Shown here: piece by piece, positions 32,828 to 41,020 of the stretch
Layout of the letters: every line of letters starts with the position of its first letter
Position numbering within the stretch: position 1 is the first letter of the stretch
Assembly: GCA_949290645.1 (NCBI GenBank)
Contig: CASESG010000002.1
Span: 62,001 to 126,000 of the forward strand
Reading direction: 5' to 3'
DNA: 64,000 nucleotides
Source of the DNA: an uncultured Bacillota bacterium
GTDB lineage: Bacteria > Bacillota_I > Bacilli_A > RFN20 > CAG-288
Position numbers and translations under genes: made by a program
The notes under the pieces: generated by a model
What the model was told of the DNA's origin: nothing
Databases searched by the model: none
What the model saw: only the letters and a program-made list of their open reading frames with translations

Positions 32828-34485
32828 ACAAGATCCTCTTTTCCCTGAAGAAGGATGCCCTTCCGTTGACAGACGAGGAGATTCTCGACCATCCTCTCTT
32901 CGACCGCCTGCTCAACAGCTACTTCAAGGAGTCGGAGAAGAGCGAGCGCCCCAATTCCGCCTACTATCGGGAATACGGAGCAAGAACGGCCAAGGTCTTC
33001 CTCCGCCACATCCTCACGGGTGACGAGAGAACGAAGACATTCCTCAAAGGCCTCTCGATGCAGAAGAGAGACGACCTGCTCAACCTGATTGACTCCCTCT
33101 ATGACTTCTACCGCCAGAAGGAACGCTATGTCCTCTATGAGAACGACAAAGGGAAGAAGATCACCCATCGCGAGTTCGTCCTTCTCTTCGAGAAGCTCTC
33201 CGAGCGTCTTGTCTCCTTCTACCGGGACATCTACGAGACCGTCTACGGGAAGGAGCAGACCGTCTATCGCATCCTTCCTTCCGGCGGAAACGCTGGAATC
33301 CTGCTCTCCCGTCGCCCTCTTTCCCTTCCGAAGAACCTCTCCTTCCTCGGAAGGATTCCCTTGATGGAAGCGGTCGTCAGCGACCCTCCCTTCCTTCTCA
33401 AGACCAGGGAGAACAAGAGAAAGGGACTCTTCCAGGAGAAGAAGAGAAGAGTCAAGATGGAGGACTTCGACCTCCGCCACAGCCACGGGGTGATCATCGA
33501 CGTCTACGACCAGAGAGGACTTCTCTACTTCGACGATGAATATCTCGGCTTCCTCGTCGCCCTGGGGAATCTCTTCCAGATCGAGCCGAGCACTTCCGCA
33601 AACGACAAGAACTTCGATTTCATCCTCCTCTTCGGAACGGAGAACACTGGCGAGAGGTGCTATTACTACAAGGAAGGCGGAACCTATGTCGGCGTCTGCC
33701 CCAAGAAGGCCCAGATCGACTACTTCGGCTACGCCAAGAAGATGATCCTGACCCTCTTCAACCTCACCATGATCGACCGCCAGTCCCTGCCCATCCACGG
33801 CGCGGGAGTCAGGATCCGGAAGAAGGAGAAGACGAAGAACTTCTTCTTCCTCGGGGATTCCGGAGCCGGAAAGAGCGAGACCTTGGAAGCGATGCGAAAC
33901 CTCTGCAAGGGGGAATACCAGATCGACACCATCTTCGACGACATGGGAACCTTCCACCTGATCCACGACAGGGTCTATGCGACCGGAACGGAGATCGGAG
34001 CCTTCGTCCGCCTGGATGATCTCGACCAGGGCTACTCTCTCAAGAGCGCTGACCGCGCCGTCTACTTCAACATCGAGGAGGAGAACTCCCGGGTCGTCAT
34101 CCCCATCGAGGACTATGAGACAACCTATACCTTCCATCCCGTCGACGCCTTCCTCCTCGCCGACAACTTCACCGACTCCAGCCGGGGAATCAAGATCTAT
34201 CACAACATCGAGGAGGCTATTTCCGACTTCTCGAAAGGAGAACGAGTTGCCTTGAACACGACTTCCGAGCAAGGAAAGGTCTCGACCTACTTCGCCAATC
34301 CCTTCGGACCCGTCCAAAGAAAAAAGGACGTGGAACTCTTCCTTCCGGATTACTTCCACGCCCTCTTCGAAGGACACGTCCCGGTGGGAAAACTCTTCAC
34401 CCGTCTCTCCCTCGACCGCAAAAACGGTCCCAAGGAAGGGGCGAAAGCCTTGCTGCGCCTCTTCGACAAGCTTCCCGAGGATTAG
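32824..34485 (+). CDS. PEPCK/HPr-kinase superfamily P-loop protein
   Basis: A 553-residue protein whose second half carries a P-loop of the PEP carboxykinase/HPr kinase superfamily: FFLGDSGAGKSET (about 340-352), then TIFDDMG, the kinase-2 position. The length matches ATP-dependent PEPCK (about 530-550), but the loop spelling SGAGKSET is nearer to HprK than to the SGTGKTTLS of PEPCK. I therefore leave open whether it makes PEP from oxaloacetate or phosphorylates a protein or small molecule. Last gene of a three-gene operon with a dehydrogenase and an aminotransferase. Confidence 0.75.
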   Translation: MNKILFSLKKDALPLTDEEILDHPLFDRLLNSYFKESEKSERPNSAYYREYGARTAKVFLRHILTGDERTKTFLKGLSMQKRDDLLNLIDSLYDFYRQKERYVLYENDKGKKITHREFVLLFEKLSERLVSFYRDIYETVYGKEQTVYRILPSGGNAGILLSRRPLSLPKNLSFLGRIPLMEAVVSDPPFLLKTRENKRKGLFQEKKRRVKMEDFDLRHSHGVIIDVYDQRGLLYFDDEYLGFLVALGNLFQIEPSTSANDKNFDFILLFGTENTGERCYYYKEGGTYVGVCPKKAQIDYFGYAKKMILTLFNLTMIDRQSLPIHGAGVRIRKKEKTKNFFFLGDSGAGKSETLEAMRNLCKGEYQIDTIFDDMGTFHLIHDRVYATGTEIGAFVRLDDLDQGYSLKSADRAVYFNIEEENSRVVIPIEDYETTYTFHPVDAFLLADNFTDSSRGIKIYHNIEEAISDFSKGERVALNTTSEQGKVSTYFANPFGPVQRKKDVELFLPDYFHALFEGHVPVGKLFTRLSLDRKNGPKEGAKALLRLFDKLPED

Positions 34486-34486
34486 T

Positions 34487-34762
34487 TCAGCAAACGATCC
34501 CCTTCTCTTGAACCACTCTTCTCAGCTCGCTCTTCTTCGCCTTCCAGCCGCAGGAGAGAATCCAGTCCGGTTCTCTTCTCTTCCCTTGCTTTCGGATGCT
34601 CTTGAGATAGCGAAACAATGTCCTCCGGGAGCAAAAGCTGGCCAAGAGAAAATCCTTCGTCCGATAGGACTGCCCGCTCAGGAACATGTCCTAGACGATG
34701 AGCAGGGCCTCCGCATTGGAGAGGAAGGGGGAATCCTTTTCTTGCGCCTTCTTCGGATTCAC
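34487..34762 (-). pseudogene. HTH regulator gene with in-frame amber stop
   Basis: A frame begins at a GTG (34762) with GAGAGGAAC upstream, 13 bases after the cysE stop. It reads MNPKKAQEKDSPFLSNAEAL, then LIV, then TAG at 34691-34693 (codon 24), then DMFLSGQSYRTKDFL and a helix-turn-helix CSRRTLFRYLKSIRKQG to a stop at 34487. The frame on both sides of the TAG makes good protein, and tyrosine (TAT/TAC) is the likely original residue. Either the gene is dead, or the piece from ATG 34687 (66 residues, holding the HTH) is still made. TAG ends intact genes here (recR, ricT), so recoding is unlikely. Confidence 0.65.
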
Positions 34763-34775
34763 GATCGTGTTCCTC

Positions 34776-35585
34776 TCAGGACTTCTTGTCGATCCGCACG
34801 CCCGAATCGGTCAAGAGCACCCTGGAGTTCGGCTCGACGGAAGAGAGCAGATAGGTGTTGGCCCCGATCGTGGTGTCATGCCCGATGACGGTCTCTCCGC
34901 CCAGGATGGTGGCGTTGGAATAGATCGTGCAGTCGTTTTCGATGGTCGGATGTCTCTTCTTTCCGGAGAGAAGGTGTCCGTCCTTGAGAGAGAGGGCTCC
35001 CAAGGTGACGCCTTGGTAGAGCTTGACCCGGTCACCGATGATGGCCGTCTCCCCGATGACGATGCCCGTCCCATGGTCGATGAAGAAGGATTCCCCGATC
35101 GTCGCACCGGGATTGATGTCGATTCCGGTCGAGCGATGGGAATCTTCGGAAGCCACCCTCGCCAAGAAGGAGAGGCCCATCCGGACAAGGATGTTGGCGA
35201 TGCGATAGGTCAAGATCGCATAGAATCCCGGATAGCAAAGGATCACTTCCTGAAGCGAAAGGGAAGCGGGATCTCCCTCCAAGATCGCTCTTGCCGAAGA
35301 GAGGACAAGCCTTCTCGCCTGGGGGAGCATCGAAAGAAAATATCGGACCTTCTCGGAAGGCTCTTCCTTGCGCTCGAGAAGGATCTGATCGAGCTTCTTC
35401 TCCATTCCATCGACGAGATCCTCGACATCGCTCCTTTCGTATCCCGGCTTCAGGAAGTCCAGGGTAAGAACCCTCCGGGCATCATCCAAAAAAGAGAAGA
35501 ACAATCCACGATCGAAACGGACCTTCTTCTCCTTCTCCTCCTGATAGAGGGAGAGAAGCTCTTCGACGATCTTCTTGTCACTCAT
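34776..35585 (-). CDS. cysE: Serine O-acetyltransferase
   Basis: Acetylates serine with acetyl-CoA, the step before cysteine synthase. The 269-residue protein has the N-terminal helical SATase region and the left-handed beta-helix with hexapeptide turns (IDINPGATIGESFFIDHGTG, IGETAIIGDRVKLYQGVTLG). This is the longer EpsC/NifP-like layout, with the C-terminus ending VRIDKKS. The ATG at 35585 overlaps the cysK stop by 8 bases. An interrupted HTH gene follows. Confidence 0.93.
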   Translation of the reverse strand: MSDKKIVEELLSLYQEEKEKKVRFDRGLFFSFLDDARRVLTLDFLKPGYERSDVEDLVDGMEKKLDQILLERKEEPSEKVRYFLSMLPQARRLVLSSARAILEGDPASLSLQEVILCYPGFYAILTYRIANILVRMGLSFLARVASEDSHRSTGIDINPGATIGESFFIDHGTGIVIGETAIIGDRVKLYQGVTLGALSLKDGHLLSGKKRHPTIENDCTIYSNATILGGETVIGHDTTIGANTYLLSSVEPNSRVLLTDSGVRIDKKS

Positions 35586-36507
35586 AGAGCCCCTCCACGG
35601 AGAGATAGCGTTCGCCGTTGTCGGGAAGGACCGTGACGATGTTCTTTCCTTCGTTTTCCTTCTTCTTCGCCACGGAAATCGCGGCAAAGACGTTGCATCC
35701 CGAGGTGATTCCGCAGAGAAGTCCCTCCTTCCTTCCCAGAAGGCGAGTCATCTCGTAGGCTTCCTCGTCCTTGACCGTCATGATCTCGTCGACGATGTCC
35801 TTGTCGAAGACTTTCGGCAGAAAGCCCGCTCCGATTCCCTGGATCTTGTGCGCCCCCTTCCTCCCCTGGGTGACGAAAGGAGAGGAAAAAGGCTCCACGC
35901 CGACAAGACGGACGCCGGGAATCTTCTCCTTCAGATACTTCCCGACCCCCGTCAGGGTGCCGCCCGTCCCGAAGGAACAGACGAAGACAACGATCTTTCC
36001 GTCCAGCTGGGAAACGATCTCCGGGCCGGTCGTCTTGTAGTGTCCAAGAGCGTTGTCCGAGTTTCCGAACTGATCCGGGATGAAAGCCGAGCGGCAGCTT
36101 TCGGCATAGCGATGGGCCTCCTTCACCGCCCCCTCCATTCCCAAAGCGGCAGGGGTGAGAAGAACCTCCGCCCCGAAGGCCTTCATCATGAGAATCCGCT
36201 CCTTGGAGCAGTTCTCCGGCATCACGATGACCGCATGAAGACCCATGGCGGCCGCAAGACTGGCCAAGGCGATTCCGGTATTTCCGCTGGTCGGTTCGAC
36301 GATGACCGTGTCCTTCGTGATTTCTCCTCTTTCCATAGCCCCCAGAAGAAGCTGCTTTGCCGCCCGGTCCTTGATGGAACCCGTCGGGTTGCATCGCTCC
36401 AGCTTGGCATAGAGATGACACTTCAGAGAAAAGAAACTCTCCAGTCTTGAGAGATGAAGAAGAGGAGTGTTTCCAATCGCATCCAAGACGCTTTCCTTAA
36501 TATCCAT
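35578..36507 (-). CDS. cysK: Cysteine synthase A
   Basis: PLP enzyme that makes cysteine from O-acetylserine and sulfide. The 309-residue protein has the PLP lysine K46 in NPTGSIKDR, the substrate loop TSGNTGIALA, and the phosphate-binding GTGGTLTGVG. First gene of a cysK-cysE operon. The 58 bases between its start and the terminator of the neighbouring lipoprotein gene contain no recognisable T-box or riboswitch. Confidence 0.95.
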   Translation of the reverse strand: MDIKESVLDAIGNTPLLHLSRLESFFSLKCHLYAKLERCNPTGSIKDRAAKQLLLGAMERGEITKDTVIVEPTSGNTGIALASLAAAMGLHAVIVMPENCSKERILMMKAFGAEVLLTPAALGMEGAVKEAHRYAESCRSAFIPDQFGNSDNALGHYKTTGPEIVSQLDGKIVVFVCSFGTGGTLTGVGKYLKEKIPGVRLVGVEPFSSPFVTQGRKGAHKIQGIGAGFLPKVFDKDIVDEIMTVKDEEAYEMTRLLGRKEGLLCGITSGCNVFAAISVAKKKENEGKNIVTVLPDNGERYLSVEGLYE

Positions 36508-36565
36508 GTTCGTTGACCTTTCAAGAGAAAATTATAAACGACCTTCTTCCCCGGCACAACGAAAG

Positions 36566-36599
36566 CGAAAAAGGCCCTCCCGCCAAAGGCGAGAGGGCC
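36566..36599 (-). terminator. Rho-independent terminator after the large lipoprotein gene
   Basis: Minus-strand stem of about 12 bp (GGCCCTCTCGCC/GGCGGGAGGGCC, one mismatch), three-base loop, then TTTTT. Confidence 0.93.
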
Positions 36600-36610
36600 A
36601 AGAAGATCGA

Positions 36611-38815
36611 TCAGAGAGTGGAGAAGTAATTCGTCGCCTGCGCCAACGTCTGATCCAGAGCGGAGGTCTTGTCCCCGAGCTGGAAGAGCGTGGAAAGCGT
36701 GTCGACATCCGCAAGGCCGTTGGCGATTTCCTTGGTAGCGGATTCAAACGTCGCCTTGTCCGAACTCTCCTTGATCGCGGCAAAGAGTTCGTTTCTCAGA
36801 TCAAGGACTTTGCCATCCAGGACAGAGGAGATATTGCTAAGGGCCGTCTCGTCGGCTTGGAAAGCGGCAGCAAGTTTTTCGTCAAACGTCGCCTGGTCAC
36901 CCTCGGAAGTAAGATTCAGCCGGAAGCAATCCTCCGCGAGGAAGTCCGCCGAGAGGTCGTCGAAAGTCTTCTTCTCCTGATAGGCCGTGACAAGGCCATC
37001 GATCACAGGAGCGAAGGCTTTGTCGAGATATCCATCGAGTTTCGCAAGAAGCTCATCCATCTCCAGAAGTTGCTCCTCGGTCACATACTTGCGAGCGGAA
37101 TTGCTGTCATCCACCTCGACGAAGCTGAGGACAGAATGGTAGGTCTTGATATCCGCAAGGATGCTCTCCTCGGTTCTTTCCCCGCTTTCGAGATTGTTGA
37201 GAATCGTCTCGGCATTTTGCTTTGCAACCTGCAATTCGTTTTTCATCGTTTCATCGATAGCCTTGGCGATCTCCGCACCGACTTCGTCTTCAGCAAGAGC
37301 CTCTTTCCAATAGGCATAGCCAGAGATGTCCTTGACAAGGCTCGTGATTTCACCATCATTGGCGAAGGACTTGTTCTCCCTCTTGTTCCAGTTCTCGAGA
37401 ACCTTGCCGAAATTCTCTCTTCCGCTCTGGTAAGCCTTGAGGATGGATTCGGGGCTGACACTCGTTCCCAGCATGAACTTCACGTCTTCGGAGAGGTCGT
37501 TATATTCCGCGGCATAGGCCTGAAGGAGCTCTTCGGTCTCGGCGCGCAGGTCGATCTCGGCAGCGGTTCCGCTAACATAAGACTTGACCTTCGAGTAGAA
37601 GCTCTCGAAGGCCGCATCCGTCGTGGCATGGCCAGCGATCGTCTGGTTTCTCTTCTCGAAGTAATCCTTCTCCAAGGTCGTCTTCTCCTTGTCGAAGCCA
37701 AGGTCCAGTCTCACGCCGATCGGCATGGAAAAACCAGGGAAGAGCTCAACGCCAAGCCCGGCATCCAATCTCAGTCCTCCGAACTGGTTGACCATCTCGC
37801 CATCGGTGAAGAGAGTGAAGCCCAAGGAGAGGGAGCTGACCGAAAGCATCGATCCCATGTCACCAGCCGCTTCGACCAGCAGATCGGTGACCTTGGAAAG
37901 ACCCGTCTCGTTGAGGCGGAAGTCGACGTCGACGCTCGCATTCACGAGGTCGGAATTGATGTCGATGTCCAGGCCATCCCCGGCGATGTAGAAGATCTCG
38001 CCAAGAAGGGAGGAAATCGGGCGGATGGTGTCTTCCGTCGGGAAGAGCATGTCCAGCATCTGGAAGATCTGGGTCAGATTGATGCTGGAAAAGTCGAGGC
38101 TCTCAAGCAAAGAGTCGAGATCGAGACTTCCCAGCGACTCGCTCACGGAGGAGACATCGGAAGAGACAAAGGCACGAAGCTTCTCCTTTCCCTCTTCGGC
38201 AGCGACATCGGTGTAGACCAAATCCGTGCCGTCGACGAGATTGATGTTGAGTCTCTCCTTCGGGAAGGCCTCCGCATCCTTGGAATCGATGATTTCCTGA
38301 TACGCCGGGACAGCGGCGGTGAAATCATTGGGGAGGAAGCTCAAATCCAGATCTGGAGGCAGCATGCCAGAGAGAGCCCCAAGGAGGGCCGGCAAGTTGT
38401 AGACGAATTGGATGGATTTGAAATTCTCCGTGGCGGAATACATCGAAGGCTCCTCTTCCGTGCCCTTGTCATAGACCTCGTCGAGACGGAGGGAAAGCTC
38501 CATGTCGTCACCAAGGCTCTTGTCCGATCCATAGGCGAAGGACAAGTCGGCCGGAACGCTCAGTTTGTAAGAGTCCTTCGAGAGGAAGTCGATGCTGGCG
38601 TTGAGGTGTCCGTTTCTCTGGTAGTTCTCGTAGGTCACCTCTTCCGGTTCCTCGGTCGTGGAAGAAGTGGAGGAGGAAGAGGAATTCTCGCTCTCGGAAG
38701 AGAGCGTCGAGGAGGTAAGAGAGGAGGATGTTGTGCTGCTCGGGCCGTTCTGGCAGGAAGCCAGTGTGACCAGGGACATCAGTCCCAGAAGCGAAAGAAT
38801 CTTTTTCGATTTCAT
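36611..38815 (-). CDS. Large lipoprotein with Ser/Thr linker (paralogue of 19302-21353)
   Basis: A 734-residue lipoprotein: signal ending TLASCQ (Cys21), about 35 residues of almost pure Ser/Thr, then a domain starting near TYENYQRNGH. As in the protein at 19302-21353, a beta-rich N-terminal half is followed by a helical C-terminal half. Corresponding stretches include TIRPISSLLGEIFYIAGDGL here and the LRPIFSTVGDVVQFLTNSL region there. Function unknown; expected on the outer membrane face. AAGGAGAACAAATT precedes the ATG. Confidence 0.82.
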   Translation of the reverse strand: MKSKKILSLLGLMSLVTLASCQNGPSSTTSSSLTSSTLSSESENSSSSSTSSTTEEPEEVTYENYQRNGHLNASIDFLSKDSYKLSVPADLSFAYGSDKSLGDDMELSLRLDEVYDKGTEEEPSMYSATENFKSIQFVYNLPALLGALSGMLPPDLDLSFLPNDFTAAVPAYQEIIDSKDAEAFPKERLNINLVDGTDLVYTDVAAEEGKEKLRAFVSSDVSSVSESLGSLDLDSLLESLDFSSINLTQIFQMLDMLFPTEDTIRPISSLLGEIFYIAGDGLDIDINSDLVNASVDVDFRLNETGLSKVTDLLVEAAGDMGSMLSVSSLSLGFTLFTDGEMVNQFGGLRLDAGLGVELFPGFSMPIGVRLDLGFDKEKTTLEKDYFEKRNQTIAGHATTDAAFESFYSKVKSYVSGTAAEIDLRAETEELLQAYAAEYNDLSEDVKFMLGTSVSPESILKAYQSGRENFGKVLENWNKRENKSFANDGEITSLVKDISGYAYWKEALAEDEVGAEIAKAIDETMKNELQVAKQNAETILNNLESGERTEESILADIKTYHSVLSFVEVDDSNSARKYVTEEQLLEMDELLAKLDGYLDKAFAPVIDGLVTAYQEKKTFDDLSADFLAEDCFRLNLTSEGDQATFDEKLAAAFQADETALSNISSVLDGKVLDLRNELFAAIKESSDKATFESATKEIANGLADVDTLSTLFQLGDKTSALDQTLAQATNYFSTL

Positions 38816-38848
38816 AATTTGTTCTCCTTATCCGAAATCGTCTTCACC

Positions 38849-38877
38849 ATCATAGAAGACGGTCTCTTTTTTGTAAA
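38849..38877 (-). promoter_or_regulatory. Promoter of the large lipoprotein gene
   Basis: Minus strand TTTACA (38872-38877), 17-base spacer, TATGAT (38849-38854), about 33 bases before the ATG. Confidence 0.65.
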
Positions 38878-38960
38878 ATGTTATCTCTTTCAATGATTTT
38901 TGGTAGAAACATTGCGTCGTTCCAACAATGAAGGTAGAAAACAGTTGTCTCTTCCAACCA

Positions 38961-39536
38961 TCATCTCTTCGTGACGAGGTCGAAGAGGGAATCGACCATC
39001 TTCTGCTCCGAGATCGTTCCCTTGGAGAGATAGAAGATGATATTGGTGAGCGCTCCCGCATAGAAGTGGATGCTGACCTCCCTGTCCAGGCTCTGGGGAA
39101 GGAAGTTCGGATTGATCTCGCTCGTCCTCCGCAAGGCGTTGGTCATGAACTTGAGGAAGCACCAGTAGAGCTTCTTGAAGCGGTCGTTCTCGATCGCCCT
39201 TTTCAGTTCCTTCTCCTTCTCGCAGAAGAAGTGGACGGCAATCTCGAGGAATCGTCTTCCGACTTCCGCCTCCGTCTTTCCCTTGGCGAGAAGATCGTCC
39301 GGATTGACCACCCGGTAGAGACGGTCGACATAGCGGACGAAGAGGTATTCCAGAAGTTCCTCCTTGTCCTTGAAGTTGTTGTAGAACGTGTTCTTGCTGA
39401 CCATCGCCCGGTCGGCGATCTCCTGGATGGTGATGCTGTCGATCCCCTTCTCCTGCAGAAGCTGTTCCATGGCCGTTGCCAGGTCCCTCCGGCTGCGGAT
39501 GATCCGGGGATCGTTGGGATTTCTCTGTCTCTTCAT
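38961..39536 (-). CDS. TetR/AcrR family regulator
   Basis: A 191-residue regulator with the N-terminal TetR helix-turn-helix (ITIQEIADRAMVSKNTFYNNFKDKEELLEYL) and a helical ligand domain that includes aromatic residues (KLYWCFLKFM). The ATG at 39536 follows GGAGGTTTG, a near-perfect site; the ATG at 39554 does not. Target genes are unknown; the divergent side has no gene, so autoregulation or control of the lipoprotein downstream are the nearest options. A 9-bp inverted repeat frames its promoter. Confidence 0.92.
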   Translation of the reverse strand: MKRQRNPNDPRIIRSRRDLATAMEQLLQEKGIDSITIQEIADRAMVSKNTFYNNFKDKEELLEYLFVRYVDRLYRVVNPDDLLAKGKTEAEVGRRFLEIAVHFFCEKEKELKRAIENDRFKKLYWCFLKFMTNALRRTSEINPNFLPQSLDREVSIHFYAGALTNIIFYLSKGTISEQKMVDSLFDLVTKR

Positions 39537-39542
39537 CAAACC

Positions 39543-39608
39543 TCCGATAAACAAGCGTATACATATTTAACACAAGTGCAATAATTTGACAAGTATCCAT
39601 TTATCGGA
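39543..39608. repeat. 9-bp inverted repeat framing the tetR promoter
   Basis: TCCGATAAA at 39543-39551 and TTTATCGGA at 39600-39608 are perfect inverted copies, 48 bases apart. Between them the minus strand has TTGTCA, 17 bases, TAAATA. The downstream copy overlaps the ribosome site of tetR. Possible paired TetR operators. Confidence 0.6.
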
Positions 39609-39616
39609 AAGGCATG

Positions 39617-39656
39617 AAAAAAGGGCTGTCCCTCTTCTTTCGGGTGAGAACAGCCC
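39617..39656 (-). terminator. Terminator of degV
   Basis: Minus-strand stem GGGCTGT/ACAGCCC with partial pairing inside the 20-base loop, then six T, just past the DegV stop. Confidence 0.85.
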
Positions 39657-39662
39657 CACTTG

Positions 39663-40538
39663 TCATCTCTTGATCTTCTCGGGATCGAGCAGGTAGAGGA
39701 TGCCGATCGTCTTCGGCCCGCAGTGGGCGGAGACCACGCATCCAGCCCTCGTGTGATAGACACGCGAGGGGTCGAAGTGCTCCTTCGCCTTCGAGAGCAT
39801 GTACTGGTCTTCCCCGTCCATCCTTCCCGAATCCGTCACGAACAGGGCGAAGTCGTCGATCATGGGGAGGTCTTTCAGGAACTCCTCGAGCTGGGCATCG
39901 ACGGCCTTCCGATACTTCCCGCGCACCTTGCTTGCGACCATGAGCTTGTTGTCCTTGACCTTGGCGATGGGATGGATGTGGAGGAAGTGAGCGAGATTCA
40001 TCGACAGTCCCGAGCAGCGTCCGCCCCGATAGAGATAATCCAGGCGGTCGATGCAGAACTTCGCCGAGACGTAGGGAACAAGGGTGCGGGCTTTCTGTGC
40101 GATCTCCCCGACGGGAAGGCCCTCATCCCGGAACTGGGCCATCTTCAGGACGAGAAGTCCTGTCCCGGTCGAAAGGTTCTGGGAATCCACGACCTCGATC
40201 CGGCCCTCCGGAAACTCCTTCTTGGCCAGAAGGGCGTTCTGGCAGGTCGAGGAAAGGCCCGAGCCGATGCCCGTGAAGAGGATGTCCTCTCCCCGTTCGA
40301 TGTGCGGACGGAAGGCCTCGACCAGCTCGAAGACATTCAAGGCTCCGGTCTTGGGAGTGGTATTGAGAAGTTCCGCCTTCTGGTACAGCTCGTCGCTTGT
40401 CAGGCTGACGCCGTCGAGATAATCCTTCGGATCGCCCGGGAAGGAGACGTGAAGCGGGAGGATCTCCACCCGATGCCTTTGGACAAGCTCCGGGCTCAAG
40501 TCACAGGTGGAATCGGACAAAAGAACAACCTTGTTCAT
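39663..40538 (-). CDS. DegV family fatty-acid binding protein (FakB-like)
   Basis: A 291-residue DegV protein, the class that holds a fatty acid for phosphorylation by FakA. The N-terminal strand SDSTCDLSPELV, the TTPKTGA stretch with its fatty-acid carboxylate Thr/Ser, and GSGLSSTCQNA match the family. CIDRLDYLYRGGRCSGLS carries the conserved Arg-rich loop. FakA is encoded at 301-2055. It starts 10 bases after a frameshifted zinc-ribbon gene. Confidence 0.92.
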   Translation of the reverse strand: MNKVVLLSDSTCDLSPELVQRHRVEILPLHVSFPGDPKDYLDGVSLTSDELYQKAELLNTTPKTGALNVFELVEAFRPHIERGEDILFTGIGSGLSSTCQNALLAKKEFPEGRIEVVDSQNLSTGTGLLVLKMAQFRDEGLPVGEIAQKARTLVPYVSAKFCIDRLDYLYRGGRCSGLSMNLAHFLHIHPIAKVKDNKLMVASKVRGKYRKAVDAQLEEFLKDLPMIDDFALFVTDSGRMDGEDQYMLSKAKEHFDPSRVYHTRAGCVVSAHCGPKTIGILYLLDPEKIKR

Positions 40539-40548
40539 CGTCTTTTCC

Positions 40549-41002
40549 TCAATAAGGGATGAATCCAGGATTCAGGAGCAAGGAAATCAGATAGAAGAGG
40601 ACCGCAACCACGGACAAGGCGATTCCGCACCAGGCCGTGATGGTCCCGGCCAAGCAGAGCTTTCCTCCGCTCACCCCGCCCGTCCGACGATAGAAGCCGG
40701 AGAGTCCGATGCTTGCCGTCGCCAAGGGGAAGGAAAAGACAAACAGGGAATAGGTCAGGAAAGAAAGCGAGGCGAAGGATCGAGGCGATTCCCCGGACCA
40801 TTGAAAAGATGGCAAAGCCAATGGAGGTTTCCTTGGGAACCTTCAGGACATCCGGAGTCGAAGCCACCGGATGCTCCACGCTTCCCGTCTTCTTCTCTTC
40901 CTCACAAGTCGGATTATTTTGGACCGTCGGCATCTTCTTCCCACCGAAGGGGCAAGAGTTGTCGCCCTCGGGAACGTCATGACCACAGAAGGAACATTTC
41001 AT
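40549..41002 (-). pseudogene. Zinc-ribbon membrane protein gene, frameshifted
   Basis: The gene starts MKCSFCGHDVPEGDNSCPFG at 41002 and reads in one frame to about 40775 (KETSIGFAIFSMVRGIASIL). The sensible continuation then lies one base over: LTYSLFVFSFPLATASIG, then two membrane segments ending LLLNPGFIPY at 40549. One extra base near 40769-40780 explains this. The zinc ribbon is damaged too: the second knuckle reads CPFGG where CPxCG is expected. Together these point to a decayed DUF4190-like zinc-ribbon protein, unless the base is a sequencing error. Confidence 0.7.
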
Positions 41003-41020
41003 CTTCCTCTTCTCCTTTCT

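Noticed and set aside
34487-34762. Amber (TAG) recoding as an explanation for in-frame TAG codons here and near position 69
   Set aside because: TAG ends intact, normal-length genes in the same window (recR, ricT, the PEPCK-like gene and the gene at 63050), so it acts as a normal stop.
36467-38896. 809-codon open frame on the plus strand across the large lipoprotein gene
   Set aside because: It is antisense to a gene with lipoprotein signal, ribosome site, promoter and terminator; its translation is biased, repetitive and has no ribosome site.
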